The notes under the pieces: generated by a model
What the model was told of the DNA's origin: nothing
Seen by the model: the letters and a program-made list of their open reading frames with translations, nothing else
Database searches by the model: none
Made by a program: the position numbers and the translations under genes
Origin: Uliginosibacterium sp. 31-16
GTDB taxonomy: Bacteria; Pseudomonadota; Gammaproteobacteria; Burkholderiales; Rhodocyclaceae
Reading direction: 5' to 3'
DNA: 64,000 nt
Assembly: GCF_030730865.1 (NCBI RefSeq)
Contig: NZ_JAVALZ010000001.1
Span: 744,001 to 808,000 of the forward strand
Shown here: piece after piece, positions 17,863 through 26,550 of the stretch
Layout: every line of letters starts with the position of its first letter
Numbering within the stretch: position 1 is the stretch's first letter

Positions 17863-18713
17863 TGATCCATCACCCAGTGAGCGGTCAGCAGCACCACGCG
17901 ATCTTCATCCAGCGCGCGTCCGGCACCCGAGGCTGTCGCTTCCGCATCACCTGTACGTGCATAGGTGTTATTTCCAGCCCATTCATCACCCGGAGAATTT
18001 CCGGTGTGCTGAGCAGTGTTCAAAGTCGCGTTCTGAATGCGGAAGCGGCCTTCGCGTTGATCCGGCTTGCCGTCGACAAGCTGATCCAGATAACGCGCCA
18101 GATCCGGTGTCAGACCACGCAACACCATCACATTGCCAGCGCCGCTGATCGTGCCCGGAGGGTTCCACTGGAAACAGATCTGCAGTTCGGCACCATTGCC
18201 GTTGCTATCGGTGTAGATGTAACGATCCTCCTTGCCTTCGCCACGCCCGGGCGGCACGCGCAGCCCCAAACGAGCCATCAGCTCGCGCAGATCCTGTTTC
18301 GACAAGCCCGTCGGATCACCTTGCCCGACCGTATTCGCCGGATAGCCCTGACCGTGACAGACGCGCAAGCCAGTATTGGTGTAGTTCTCCGGCAAACCCG
18401 CCAGTGCGCCGCTGACGTTCCCGGTGGAAGCCGACGCGCCGCCAATCAGGGCTTCGCCCCCGTTAACCATGTAGGTTGGTGCCACCTGAGAATCCCCCAG
18501 CACCACACCGGCACGCTGGTAGTACTCGTCATAGGCTTTCTTCCACTCGTAGACAAATTTGTTGCCTACCTTCTGATATTCAGCATTGCGCTGCACATCC
18601 TTGCCCACGGTCAGTGCGCCGAGAATCAAGCCGATGATGGCCAGCACGATCACCAGTTCGACCAGCGTGAAGCCGCCCTGAACAGGTGCAAACTTATGCG
18701 AATCCACTTTCAT
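17859..18713 (-). CDS. Type IV prepilin (MSHA-like), second of a tandem pair
   Basis: 284 residues. A 17-residue leader ends GG/FTLVE and is followed by the helix LVIVLAIIGLILGALTVG. The body is closely related to the pilin upstream (18733-19551) and to the last gene of the operon: DVQRNAEYQK, PPGRGEG, DRYIYTDSNGNGAELQICFQW, PPGT, NVMVLRGLTPDLARYLDQ and a C-terminal WVMDQ. An AAGGA ribosome-binding site lies 8 nt before the ATG. As one of the two operon-leading genes it may encode a major or abundant pilin. Which of the two dominates is unknown. Confidence 0.9.
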   Translation of the reverse strand: MKVDSHKFAPVQGGFTLVELVIVLAIIGLILGALTVGKDVQRNAEYQKVGNKFVYEWKKAYDEYYQRAGVVLGDSQVAPTYMVNGGEALIGGASASTGNVSGALAGLPENYTNTGLRVCHGQGYPANTVGQGDPTGLSKQDLRELMARLGLRVPPGRGEGKEDRYIYTDSNGNGAELQICFQWNPPGTISGAGNVMVLRGLTPDLARYLDQLVDGKPDQREGRFRIQNATLNTAQHTGNSPGDEWAGNNTYARTGDAEATASGAGRALDEDRVVLLTAHWVMDQ

Positions 18714-18732
18714 GTCAGTATCCTTCCCTGGC

Positions 18733-19551
18733 TTACTGGTTCATCTTGTAGTGAGCGATCACAGTGACCACCTGATCTTCATCGGCCGAAGCACCAGAGC
18801 TGGTTGCCGTCGCGGCTCCCGATTGCGCCACGTTGTAGGTATTGTTGGCTGCCCACTCAACGCCCGGCGCATTGGCGGTGCCTTGCGCCACCCCAGCCTG
18901 ACGGAACAGGCCTTCCTGCGCGTCAGGCTTGCCATCGATGGCCTGATCGAGATAGCGGGCCAGATCAGGAGTCAGTCCGTAAAAGACCATTACGTTGCCG
19001 GAACCCGAAGCGGTTCCCGGAGGATTCCACTGGAAGCAGACCTGAACTTCCTGCGGGTTGCCGTTGGTGTCCAGATACACATAGCGGTCTTCACTGCCTT
19101 CGGCACGGCCGGGTGGCATGCGTATGCCCAGACGCTGCATCACTTCGCGCAGGGTGACTCCCGCTTGCACGGCGGCTCCGGCAGGCGCTGCACCTGTGCA
19201 GACTTGTGCTGGTGCAGTCACCCCTGTCATGTTGCCGCCCGATACCGGCGCGCCAGCCGCGGCAACATAATTCGTCCCATTCACCATCAGGCGCGGAGTG
19301 GTCTGGTTGTCATTGATCGTCACGCCAGCGCGCTGGTAATGCGTGTTGTAGGCCACCACCCACTGATCGACGAATTTCTGCTTGATCTTGGTGTACTCGG
19401 CATTGCGCTGCACATCCTTGCCGATCATGACAGCGCCAAGGATCAGACCGATGATGGCCAGCACGATCACCATCTCGACCAGGGTGAAGCCCCGCTGCAT
19501 CAGGGAAGTGCGTCGTCCGAGCCTGCTCGACTGGGTGCACGAATGATTCAT
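18733..19551 (-). CDS. Type IV prepilin (MSHA-like), first gene of the operon
   Basis: 272 residues. The ATG at 19551 has a strong GGAG five bases upstream, giving a 21-residue leader that ends RG/FTLVE. An internal Met at residue 18 would give a very short leader and lacks that support. The pilin helix MVIVLAIIGLILGAVMIG is followed by DVQRNAEYTKIKQKF. The body shares PPGRAEG, DRYVYLDTNGNPQEVQ, CFQW, GLTPDLARYLDQAIDG and a final HYKMNQ with its two paralogues. Its position at the head of a long operon fits an abundant structural pilin. It should be exported via the inner membrane and polymerised by MshE/MshG. Confidence 0.9.
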   Translation of the reverse strand: MNHSCTQSSRLGRRTSLMQRGFTLVEMVIVLAIIGLILGAVMIGKDVQRNAEYTKIKQKFVDQWVVAYNTHYQRAGVTINDNQTTPRLMVNGTNYVAAAGAPVSGGNMTGVTAPAQVCTGAAPAGAAVQAGVTLREVMQRLGIRMPPGRAEGSEDRYVYLDTNGNPQEVQVCFQWNPPGTASGSGNVMVFYGLTPDLARYLDQAIDGKPDAQEGLFRQAGVAQGTANAPGVEWAANNTYNVAQSGAATATSSGASADEDQVVTVIAHYKMNQ

Positions 19552-19728
19552 GTCTACTCCTTCAAAATTCTTTCAGATGACCCGGTCAGAGTCACACCAA
19601 TGCATTCAGTCCCCGGCACTCCGGCGCGCCACTCAGTGACCACGGCACAAACCTGTTCGCTGAGCCCAGGAAGCAGCGTCATATTCGCAATCGACAGTAA
19701 GAGCTCCGTAAGAGACGGCCGCCATCTC

Positions 19729-19744
19729 CGTGACATGCGTCACA
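19729..19744. promoter_or_regulatory. CRP/Vfr-like binding site upstream of the pilus operon
   Basis: The sequence CGTGA-N6-TCACA matches 9 of 10 positions of the CRP-family consensus TGTGA-N6-TCACA. It is centred about 185 bp upstream of the first pilin start. Vfr/CRP proteins are known regulators of type IV pili in other proteobacteria; control here is inferred. Confidence 0.4.
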
Positions 19745-20233
19745 GCCGGATACAAAATCTCGGGCTTAATGATCAGAATTACCGTTCTGGAAGCCCCGGC
19801 AGGCATTCCCCGGTGGCAAGGCCGGCGGGGCTCCTTGTTCAGGAGAACGCGTGCCGGCGGCACCGACCTGGTGTTAAGGAGGGTTGTTCTGTCGGCACGA
19901 GAGGGCTTCTGCGTGACGAGGAAGCACGCCGAGGCCTTGCGCAGATGAACGGGGATTCCGGGTACCTGGCAGCAGGCAACCTCGCTCAACTCAGCGCCGT
20001 CAGGCCAATCTTTGCGGGGGAATCGGAGGGAGCAACCAGACTGGCTGCCAGACCACGCGGATCACTGCATCGCCGCAACGCCGGCAACAGGAAGACGCGC
20101 ACGGTCGGCGCGAGCCATTATGGCTAGCAAGTCATGCAAATATCAGCACCTAGCAGCATCGCCGCGCGCCGCAAGCCTCTTCAGGCTCCCTGCCCGCTCA
20201 GCCAGCAGGGGCGGGCGCAGATGGCATGGCATG

Positions 20234-20264
20234 CTGAAGAGGCCCGCCACAGGCGGCTCTTCAG
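20234..20264. repeat. REP-like hairpin
   Basis: A 31-base imperfect palindrome with CTGAAGAG/CTCTTCAG outer arms and CCGCC/GGCGG inner arms. It is related to the sequence next to the REP-associated transposase at 54819-54848 and to 35484-35540. It sits 13 bp past the stop of the exporter gene, so it could also act as a transcript end. Confidence 0.55.
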
Positions 20265-20277
20265 GGGGGCTCGCAAA

Positions 20278-21177
20278 TCAGTTCGGCACGTGCGGATGCT
20301 CGGCGCCGGCATGCCGCCGCGCCGGCCATTGCGACACCACCATCGCCACGATCACCAGCGCGCCGCCGGCCATGCCGCGCACGCCGAATACCTCGCCCAG
20401 CCACCATGCGGCGAAGACGGCGGCAAAGAACGGTTCCAGCGCATAGATCACCGCTGCCTGCACCGCACTTGCCCGGGCCTGTGCCCAGGTCTGCAGGATC
20501 AGCACCAGACCGCTGCAGACGATGCCCAAATACAGCAATTCGCGCCACACCGTTTCCGCTCCGGCCGCCATCGCCGGATACGCTTCGCCCCACCACAGCC
20601 ACTCTCCGGCAATCCACAGCGGCGCGAACAGCGTCATCACCACCGCCTGAGCCCCGGCCAGCGACAGCGCACTGTGGCGCGGCGCAAACCGCTCCATGCC
20701 GAGCACGTAGATCGCGAACGCCACCGCGCAGGCGAGCGTCAGCAGATCGCCGAGCCAGCCCGCGCCCTGCTCGTAGCTCATCACCACGATGCCGGCCGTG
20801 GCCAGCGCTGCGGCCAGGCTGGCGCGCCGATTCAGGCGCCCTCCCAGAAACGGCATCAGCAACGGCACCAGAATCACGTTCAGACCGGTGATGAAAGCGT
20901 TGCGTCCGGCGCTCATCAGGGTCAGGCCCAGCACCTGCAGCACGAAACTCGCGAACAGGGGCATCACCAGCAACACCGCGTCGCGCCACAACCGGCGGTC
21001 GCGCCAGTCAATGAAAGGCGCCAGTGCCAGCGCCGCCAGCGCCCAGCGCGCGCCCACCATCAAGCCGGGCGGCATCTGCTGCGACACGGCCTTCATCGCC
21101 GGAAAGGTCGTGCCCCAGAACAGGGTGACGAAGACCAGCGCCAGGCTGGCAATAAAGGAAGCACGCGCGGGTTTCAT
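20278..21177 (-). CDS. DMT superfamily (EamA) transporter
   Basis: 299 residues from the ATG at 21177. The open frame reaches 45 codons further, but that part has no membrane character. About ten hydrophobic helices are arranged as two EamA repeats: the first starts SLALVFVTLFWGTTFPAMKAV, the second includes VMSYEQGAGWLGDLLTLACAVAF and ends WWLGEVFGVRGMAGGALVIVAMVV. Members export amino acids or metabolites; the substrate cannot be told. It is divergent from the acetyltransferase gene. Its GC-rich composition matches the block 20278-27200 but not the pilus operon. Confidence 0.88.
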   Translation of the reverse strand: MKPARASFIASLALVFVTLFWGTTFPAMKAVSQQMPPGLMVGARWALAALALAPFIDWRDRRLWRDAVLLVMPLFASFVLQVLGLTLMSAGRNAFITGLNVILVPLLMPFLGGRLNRRASLAAALATAGIVVMSYEQGAGWLGDLLTLACAVAFAIYVLGMERFAPRHSALSLAGAQAVVMTLFAPLWIAGEWLWWGEAYPAMAAGAETVWRELLYLGIVCSGLVLILQTWAQARASAVQAAVIYALEPFFAAVFAAWWLGEVFGVRGMAGGALVIVAMVVSQWPARRHAGAEHPHVPN

Positions 21178-21368
21178 GGCAAGGCAGCAAAACGGCAGGA
21201 AGCGGATTGTGCCATGCGGCAACGTATCGGGGCGCCGCTGCAGAGCCGCACGCAGCGGCCACCTCCAGCAACCCTGCCCGTACACGCCCGCCCCGCGCGG
21301 TTCTTCAGCCACCCATGCTGCGCAGGCGCTTGCAGGCTAGACTGGCGCACCCGGTCCGGAAAAACACC

Positions 21369-21884
21369 ATGTCCCTGCGCATCCGCCCTGCTACCGAAGT
21401 GTCCGTCGCGACGCTCTACGCCTTGTTCGAGGGGGTGTATGCCTCGACCGACGGGATGTGCGAAACGCTGGCAGAAAAATTCGGCGGTCTCCCCGGCTTC
21501 CCGGCGTATCTGGCAGACATCGCCTCCCGCCCGGGTGGTCGAGTGCTGGTGGCTGAGGACGCGGGAACGCTGCTCGGCTACCTGACCCTGACGCCACGCC
21601 GCCCGGCCAAGCTGGCGCATACCGCCGACCTGAGCATGGGCGTACGCGCAGCCGCCCGCGGGCGCGGCATCGGCAAGGCACTGCTGGCCGCCGCCATGAC
21701 CCAGGCGAGCCCGCCGCTGGAGATCCTCTATCTGATGGTGCGCGCCGACAATGCGGCCGCGTTGCGGCTGTACGCCGCAGCCGGCTTCGAAACGCTGGCC
21801 CGGCTGGAGAAGGACACACGGATCGGCACCCAGCATCACGACGGTTTGCTGATGCGCGCATGGGTGGGAGAACTCCGGGCCTGA
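21369..21884 (+). CDS. GNAT-family N-acetyltransferase
   Basis: 171 residues from the ATG at 21369, where the protein starts MSLRIRPATEVSV, typical of the family. The 54 codons before it in the open frame are not protein-like. The acetyl-CoA motif RGRGIGKALL lies at about 98-107, and the C-terminal part has the usual LYAAAGFE beta-bulge motif. The substrate is unknown. It is transcribed towards hemA and separated from it by 85 bp that contain an extended -10 element. Confidence 0.87.
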   Translation: MSLRIRPATEVSVATLYALFEGVYASTDGMCETLAEKFGGLPGFPAYLADIASRPGGRVLVAEDAGTLLGYLTLTPRRPAKLAHTADLSMGVRAAARGRGIGKALLAAAMTQASPPLEILYLMVRADNAAALRLYAAAGFETLARLEKDTRIGTQHHDGLLMRAWVGELRA

Positions 21885-21894
21885 AGGCGCCGAA

Positions 21895-21903
21895 TGCTAC
21901 AAT
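21895..21903 (+). promoter_or_regulatory. Possible extended -10 promoter of hemA
   Basis: TGC followed by TACAAT (21898-21903) forms an extended -10 element 66 bp before the hemA ATG. The -35 region is poor (CCGGGC), as often with extended -10 promoters. Inference from sequence only. Confidence 0.35.
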
Positions 21904-21969
21904 CCGGCCAGTTTGCAGCGGGCCGCCTTTGCCGGCCCGCCGCCATTTTGCCGGCGCCCCCTATCCACA

Positions 21970-23232
21970 ATGCCTCTCTTCGCTCTCGGTCTGAACCATC
22001 ACACGGCCCCCGTCGCGATCCGGGAGCAGCTGGCGTTCCCGCCCGGCGCCCTGACGGCGGCGCTGGCAGGGCTGGCCGACAGCCAGGTGGCACGTGAGGC
22101 AGCGCTGATTTCGACCTGCAACCGCACCGAGCTGTATTGCCGCACGGATTCGCCCGAGGCCGCTGCGGACTGGCTGGCACGCCAGCGTGGCGTACGTCTG
22201 GCCGACATCGCGCCCTACCTGTTCACGCTGCCCGAGCAGGATGCCGTGCGCCACATGTTCCGGGTGGCCAGCGGGCTGGATTCGATGGTGCTGGGCGAGC
22301 CGCAGATTCTCGGCCAGCTGAAAGAGGCGGCACGCACCGCCGACGCCGCCGGCACGCTGGGCACCTTGCTGCACAAACTGTTCCAGAAAAGCTTCGCGGT
22401 CGCCAAGGATGTGCGCGCCAATACAGCCATTGGCGCCAACGTGGTATCGATGGCCGCCGCCGCGGTACGCCTGTCGGCCCGCATATTTGAAGACATGCGC
22501 GACACGCGGGTGCTGTTCATCGGCGCGGGCGAGATGATCGAGCTGTGCGCCAGCCATTTTGCGGGCGCGTCGCCGCAGCGGATGACCGTCGCCAATCGCA
22601 CGCGCAGCCGCGCGGAGATGCTGGCGGCGCGCATCGGCGCCGACGTGCTGCCCCTGGAGGCGATCGGCGACATGCTGCCGCACTACGATGTGGTGGTGGC
22701 CTGCACGGCCAGCCCGCTGCCGCTGATCGGCCGTGGCATGGCCGAGCGTGCACTGAAGGCGCGCCGCCGCCGGCCAATGGTGATGGTGGATCTGGCGGTG
22801 CCGCGCGATATCGAGCCGGAAGTGGCAAAAATCTCCGACATTTTCCTGTACACCGTGGATGATCTGGCGCAGATCGTCAGCGCCGGGCTGGAGTCCCGTC
22901 AGGCCGCCGTTGATGAGGCCGAGGCGATCATCGGTCAGCAGGTGGAGGACTTCCAGCACTGGCTGGGCCGCCGCGATGCCGTGCCCACCATCCGCCAGCT
23001 GCGCGAGCAGGCCGAGACACGCCGACTGGCCGAGCTGGAGCGTGCGCGCCGCCGGCTGGCGCACGGCGACGATCCACAGGCCGTACTCGAAGCACTCAGC
23101 CAGCGCCTGACCAACAAACTGCTGCACGGCCCGACCCGCTTCCTCAACCATGCAGAGGGCGACGCCATTGCGCAGGCAGTGGATACCGTGCAACGTGTCT
23201 TTCAACTCAATCCATCTTCTCCTGATTCATGA
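21970..23232 (+). CDS. hemA: Glutamyl-tRNA reductase
   Basis: 420 residues from the ATG at 21970 ([19 protein letters not shown]). It catalyses NADPH-dependent reduction of glutamyl-tRNA to glutamate-1-semialdehyde, the first step of C5 tetrapyrrole synthesis. The catalytic Cys50 lies in [10 protein letters not shown], and the [10 protein letters not shown] motif and the NADPH fold ([14 protein letters not shown]) are present. A C-terminal dimerisation helix region is also present. Length is normal. It overlaps prfA by ATGA, the standard hemA-prfA-prmC order. The 19 codons before this ATG in the open frame are non-coding. Confidence 0.97.
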   Translation: MPLFALGLNHHTAPVAIREQLAFPPGALTAALAGLADSQVAREAALISTCNRTELYCRTDSPEAAADWLARQRGVRLADIAPYLFTLPEQDAVRHMFRVASGLDSMVLGEPQILGQLKEAARTADAAGTLGTLLHKLFQKSFAVAKDVRANTAIGANVVSMAAAAVRLSARIFEDMRDTRVLFIGAGEMIELCASHFAGASPQRMTVANRTRSRAEMLAARIGADVLPLEAIGDMLPHYDVVVACTASPLPLIGRGMAERALKARRRRPMVMVDLAVPRDIEPEVAKISDIFLYTVDDLAQIVSAGLESRQAAVDEAEAIIGQQVEDFQHWLGRRDAVPTIRQLREQAETRRLAELERARRRLAHGDDPQAVLEALSQRLTNKLLHGPTRFLNHAEGDAIAQAVDTVQRVFQLNPSSPDS

Positions 23233-24311
23233 AACCCGGCATCCGCGCCAAACTCGAACAACTGGCCTTCCGCCGCGAAGAACTTGATGGCCTGCTGGCC
23301 AGCGAGACGATCACGCAGAACATTGATCAGTACCGCAAGCTCAGCCGCGAACACGCCGAAATCGGCCCGGTCGTGGAACTCTGGCTGGCCTTCCTGCAGG
23401 CCGAAGCCGACGAGCGCACGGCACAGGAGATGCTCGCCGACCCGGAGATGAAGGAACTCGGCCAAAGCGAGATCGAAGCCGCCCGGGCAGCCCAGACGCG
23501 CATCGAAGCCGAGCTGCAGCTGGCCCTGTTGCCAAAGGATCCGAACGATGAACGCAATCTGTTCCTCGAGATCCGCGCCGGCACCGGTGGAGATGAAGCA
23601 GCGCTGTTCGCCGGCGATCTGCTGCGCATGTACACGCGCTATGCCGAGCGCCAAGGCTGGAAGGTGGAGCTGGTCTCAATCAGCGAATCGGATCTGGGCG
23701 GCTACAAGGAAGTGATTGCCCGCGTGGTCGGTGCCGGCGCTTTCTCGAAGCTCAAGTTCGAATCCGGCGGGCATCGCGTGCAGCGCGTGCCAGTGACCGA
23801 GACACAGGGGCGCATCCACACCTCGGCGTGCACCGTGGCAGTGATGCCCGAAGCGGATGAAGTCGCCGAGGTTCAGATCAATCCGGCCGATCTGCGCATC
23901 GACACCTATCGCGCCAGCGGTGCCGGTGGTCAGCACATCAACAAGACCGATTCGGCCGTGCGCATCACCCATATTCCGACCGGCATCGTTGTCGAATGCC
24001 AGGACGATCGCTCGCAACACCGCAACAAAGCTCAGGCCATGAGCGTGCTGGCCGCCCGCATCATGGATGCGCGCCTGCGCGAACAACAGAGCAAGGAAGC
24101 CGCCACGCGCAAAAGTCTGGTCGGCAGCGGTGACCGCTCGGAGCGCATCCGCACGTACAATTTCCCCCAAGGCCGGATTACCGACCACCGCATCAACCTG
24201 ACGCTGTACAAGCTGGATGCAGCGATGGAAGGCGAGATCAATGAGCTGATCGACGGTCTGATCACCGAGCACCAGACCGAGCTGCTGGCGCAGCTCACCA
24301 ACGACGACTGA
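23229..24311 (+). CDS. prfA: Peptide chain release factor 1
   Basis: 360 residues, full length. It recognises UAA and UAG and triggers peptide release. GGQ is at about residues 234-236 in [13 protein letters not shown]. The stop-codon reading motif is PVT in [12 protein letters not shown], a permitted form of PxT (PAT in E. coli). The glutamine of GGQ is methylated by PrmC, encoded two genes downstream. The start overlaps the hemA stop. Confidence 0.97.
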   Translation: MKPGIRAKLEQLAFRREELDGLLASETITQNIDQYRKLSREHAEIGPVVELWLAFLQAEADERTAQEMLADPEMKELGQSEIEAARAAQTRIEAELQLALLPKDPNDERNLFLEIRAGTGGDEAALFAGDLLRMYTRYAERQGWKVELVSISESDLGGYKEVIARVVGAGAFSKLKFESGGHRVQRVPVTETQGRIHTSACTVAVMPEADEVAEVQINPADLRIDTYRASGAGGQHINKTDSAVRITHIPTGIVVECQDDRSQHRNKAQAMSVLAARIMDARLREQQSKEAATRKSLVGSGDRSERIRTYNFPQGRITDHRINLTLYKLDAAMEGEINELIDGLITEHQTELLAQLTNDD

Positions 24312-24344
24312 TTTTTTACCTGCAGTACTCAAGGAGATATTTGC

Positions 24345-25145
24345 ATGAAGCGATACCTGAGTCTGGCCACAGCCCTGCTGCTGGCCCTGACCCTCACCGC
24401 CTGCGGTGACAAGAACAAGGACGGCTCCACCAACAAGGTGCTGGCCAAGGTTAACGGCAGCGTCATCAGCAGCGAAACCCTGGACTGGCTGCTCAAGGAA
24501 CAGGTTCCTCCCGGCACGCCGGTGGACGAAGCCCTGCGCACCAAAGCCCGCGACCACCTGATCCAGCGTGAAACCCTGCTGCAAGCCGCCCGCGCGGCCG
24601 GGCTGGACAAGGATGCCGACATCAAGCGGCGCATGGAATACATCCGCGACGAACAGCTGGTGAACGCCTACCTGAAAGACTGGAACACCAAGAACCAGGT
24701 CAGCGACGCCGATGTGAAAGCCGATTTCGACAAGCGTCTGGCCGAAGCCGGCGACACCGAATACAAGGCCCGCCACATCCTGGTCGAGCAGGAAGCCGAT
24801 GCCAAAGCCATCATCGCCAAGCTCCAGAAAGGCGCCAAGTTCGCCGACCTGGCCAAGGCCTCGAAAGATCCGGGCAGCGCCGCCACCGGTGGCGATCTGG
24901 GCTGGGCTCGTCCGGGCACCTTCGTGCCGGAATTCGCCGCCGCCCTCAAGACGCTCGAAAAGGGCAAGTTCACCACCGAGCCGGTCAAGTCCCAGTTCGG
25001 TTACCACGTGATCCTGCTTGAAGACTCCCGCAAGGCCGCGGTGCCCAACCTGGATGCCGTCAAACCCCAGCTGCAGCAAGCCATGCAGCAGGACGCCCTG
25101 AAGAAGCACATCGACGATCTCGTCGCCAAGGCCAAGGTTGAATAA
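24345..25145 (+). CDS. Parvulin-type peptidyl-prolyl isomerase lipoprotein
   Basis: 266 residues with a lipoprotein signal (lipobox LTAC, Cys20) and a SurA/PrsA-like N-terminal helical region (about 30-130). A parvulin domain (about 138-235) carries ARHILVEQE, GGDLGW and FGYHVILLEDSR. It probably folds or escorts exported proteins in the periplasm. A strong AAGGAG lies 8-9 nt before the ATG. It sits between prfA and prmC, which it overlaps by 8 nt. That insertion into the usual prfA-prmC pair is a little unusual. EpsD/PrsA-type naming is possible. Confidence 0.88.
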   Translation: MKRYLSLATALLLALTLTACGDKNKDGSTNKVLAKVNGSVISSETLDWLLKEQVPPGTPVDEALRTKARDHLIQRETLLQAARAAGLDKDADIKRRMEYIRDEQLVNAYLKDWNTKNQVSDADVKADFDKRLAEAGDTEYKARHILVEQEADAKAIIAKLQKGAKFADLAKASKDPGSAATGGDLGWARPGTFVPEFAAALKTLEKGKFTTEPVKSQFGYHVILLEDSRKAAVPNLDAVKPQLQQAMQQDALKKHIDDLVAKAKVE

Positions 25146-25977
25146 GCCCGAAACCGCACTCCCCCGCAGCCTGGGCGAAGCACTCGCCCAGGCGCGCGGG
25201 CGCATCGACACGGTCGATGCACGCATCCTGCTGCGCGAAGCCAGTGGCGCCACGGCGGCGCAGCTGATCGCGTTTCCGGAACGTCCGCTGAGCCCGGAAG
25301 CGGCACACCGCTATCTGGAATGGCTGGCCCAGCGCGTCGACGGCAAGCCCGTGGCGCACATCCTCGGCCGGCGCGAATTCTACGGACGCCCGTTCCGCGT
25401 CAGCCCGGCAACCCTGATCCCGCGTCCCGACACCGAATTGCTGGTCGAACTCGCCTTGCATCAGTTGCAGGGCATCGAGCGCCCGCGCATCCTCGATCTG
25501 GGCACCGGCAGCGGCGCCATCGCAGTCAGCCTCGCCCTCGAATGCCCGGGTTCCGAAGTCGATGCGGTGGACTTTTCGCCCGCCGCACTGGAAGTCGCCC
25601 AGAACAACGCCATGGCGCTGGGAGCTCGCGTGCGCTTTCACGCCGGCAGCTGGTACGCCCCGCTGGAAGGGCTGCGCTTCAACTGCATCGTCAGCAACCC
25701 ACCCTATATCGCCGAAGCCGACCCGCACCTCGCCCAGGGCGATCTGCGCTTCGAGCCGCTCAGCGCCCTGGCCAGTGGCCGCAATGGGCTCGCCGACATC
25801 GACCAGATCATCGCTCACGCCGACGCGTATCTCGAGGACGATGGCTGGCTGCTGCTCGAACACGGCTACGATCAGGCTGAAGCCGTGCGCGAGCTGCTTG
25901 AAGACGCCGGCTTCTGCGGCGTGCAGTCCTGGCGCGATCTGGCCGGCATCGAGCGGGTCACTGGCGGGCATCTCTAG
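25138..25977 (+). CDS. prmC: Release factor glutamine methyltransferase
   Basis: 279 residues. It methylates the glutamine of the GGQ motif in release factors using S-adenosylmethionine. The SAM-binding motif LDLGTGSGAIAVSLA is near 117-131 and the catalytic NPPY in VSNPPYIAEA is near 186-190. The only in-frame start that gives a full N-terminal domain is TTG at 25138, inside the end of the previous gene (8-nt overlap); no ATG or GTG is available nearby. A weak AAGG lies directly before it, so translation probably depends on the upstream gene. Confidence 0.94.
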   Translation: MNKPETALPRSLGEALAQARGRIDTVDARILLREASGATAAQLIAFPERPLSPEAAHRYLEWLAQRVDGKPVAHILGRREFYGRPFRVSPATLIPRPDTELLVELALHQLQGIERPRILDLGTGSGAIAVSLALECPGSEVDAVDFSPAALEVAQNNAMALGARVRFHAGSWYAPLEGLRFNCIVSNPPYIAEADPHLAQGDLRFEPLSALASGRNGLADIDQIIAHADAYLEDDGWLLLEHGYDQAEAVRELLEDAGFCGVQSWRDLAGIERVTGGHL

Positions 25978-26090
25978 AGCCCGCTCCGGGCAAGGCTCTA
26001 CAAGAGCCCCTCTCGCCGAAGCGCATCAAGCGGCCTTCTCCATCATGGGTGTCCGCAAAGCCTTGCCAAAAGCGCCTCTTCAGGCCGGCT

Positions 26091-26118
26091 TTGCGCAAAC
26101 GGATTAATCCGATAAAAT
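26091..26118 (+). promoter_or_regulatory. Promoter of grxD
   Basis: TTGCGC (26091-26096) and TAAAAT (26113-26118) are separated by 16 bp, giving a transcription start near 26125 and a leader of about 45 nt before the grxD ATG. An IscR-type site overlaps the -10 element. Confidence 0.55.
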
Positions 26119-26129
26119 TAGTCGGGTAT
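26105..26129 (+). promoter_or_regulatory. IscR type 1-like operator at grxD
   Basis: The 25 bases match about 20 positions of the E. coli type 1 IscR consensus as I recall it (ATASYYGACTRWWWYAGTCRRSTAT), including a complete right half AGTCGGGTAT. It covers the -10 element and start of the promoter, as expected for repression by [2Fe-2S]-IscR. Confidence 0.5.
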
Positions 26130-26169
26130 AGACACCTCGTCCAGAGTGTCATCCAGCCGGAGAACCCCC

Positions 26170-26487
26170 ATGAGCGTCCAAGACCAGATTCATCAGACCG
26201 TCACCAGCAACCCCGTCGTGCTCTACATGAAAGGCACGCCCACCTTCCCGCAATGCGGTTTCTCCTCGGCGGCCGCGCAGATGCTCAAGCTCTGCGGCGT
26301 GACCCAGTACATGGCCGTGAATGTGCTTGCCGACGACGACATCCGCCAGGGCATCAAGGAATACGCCAGCTGGCCGACCATCCCCCAGCTCTACGTGAAG
26401 GGCGAATTCGTCGGCGGCAGCGACATCATGAAAGAGATGTTCCAGTCCGGCGAGCTGCAGAAACTGCTCGACGGCATTACCGGCTGA
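26170..26487 (+). CDS. grxD: Monothiol glutaredoxin (Grx4 type)
   Basis: 105 residues from the ATG at 26170 (MSVQDQIHQTVTSNPVVLYM). It has the monothiol active site CGFS with Cys29 and the GSH-binding segments WPTIPQLYVKGEFVGG and DIM. Proteins of this type carry a bridging [2Fe-2S] cluster and pass it on in iron-sulfur assembly. The preceding GGAGAA(CCCCC) element is a modest ribosome-binding site. The promoter carries an IscR-like operator, in agreement with the function. A strong terminator follows. Confidence 0.95.
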   Translation: MSVQDQIHQTVTSNPVVLYMKGTPTFPQCGFSSAAAQMLKLCGVTQYMAVNVLADDDIRQGIKEYASWPTIPQLYVKGEFVGGSDIMKEMFQSGELQKLLDGITG

Positions 26488-26505
26488 ATCGCTCAGCCGG
26501 CATGA

Positions 26506-26529
26506 AAAAGGCGACCCGCGGGTCGCCTT
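26506..26529. terminator. Bidirectional intrinsic terminator between grxD and cytochrome c gene
   Basis: AAAAGGCGACCC-GC-GGGTCGCCTTTT is a perfect GC-rich hairpin with A and T tracts on either side. It serves the two convergent genes. Confidence 0.9.
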
Positions 26530-26550
26530 TTCTCTGCGCCGGACACCGGC

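Larger units (their letters stand above)
19552..20277. other. 726-bp non-coding region upstream of the pilus operon
   Basis: No open frame here looks like a gene; the reading frames present are shadows or lack a start signal. It carries the pilin ribosome-binding site (about 19556-19562), a CRP-like palindrome (19729-19744) and GC-rich inverted stretches at about 19795-19960. A REP-type hairpin (20234-20264) lies just past the end of the exporter gene. A weak extended -10-like element (TGCGAATAT, minus strand, near 19681-19689) is possible. No sigma-54 site (GG-N10-GC with TTGC) was found on the minus strand. Confidence 0.5.

Noticed and set aside
19633-19989. A 118-codon minus-strand frame before the pilin operon
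   Set aside because: No ribosome-binding site, no recognisable composition, and it covers the CRP-like site and GC-rich inverted repeats.
18712-20127. A 471-codon plus-strand frame crossing the first pilin gene and the non-coding region
   Set aside because: More than half is antisense to the pilin; the remainder has no protein-like features.
23793-23801. PVT instead of PAT in the codon-reading motif of release factor 1
   Set aside because: The family motif is PxT; the middle residue varies, so recoding of stop codons is not suggested.
23676-25253. A 525-codon open frame antisense to prfA, the parvulin gene and prmC
   Set aside because: It spans three real genes on the opposite strand and has no ribosome-binding site or known domain.
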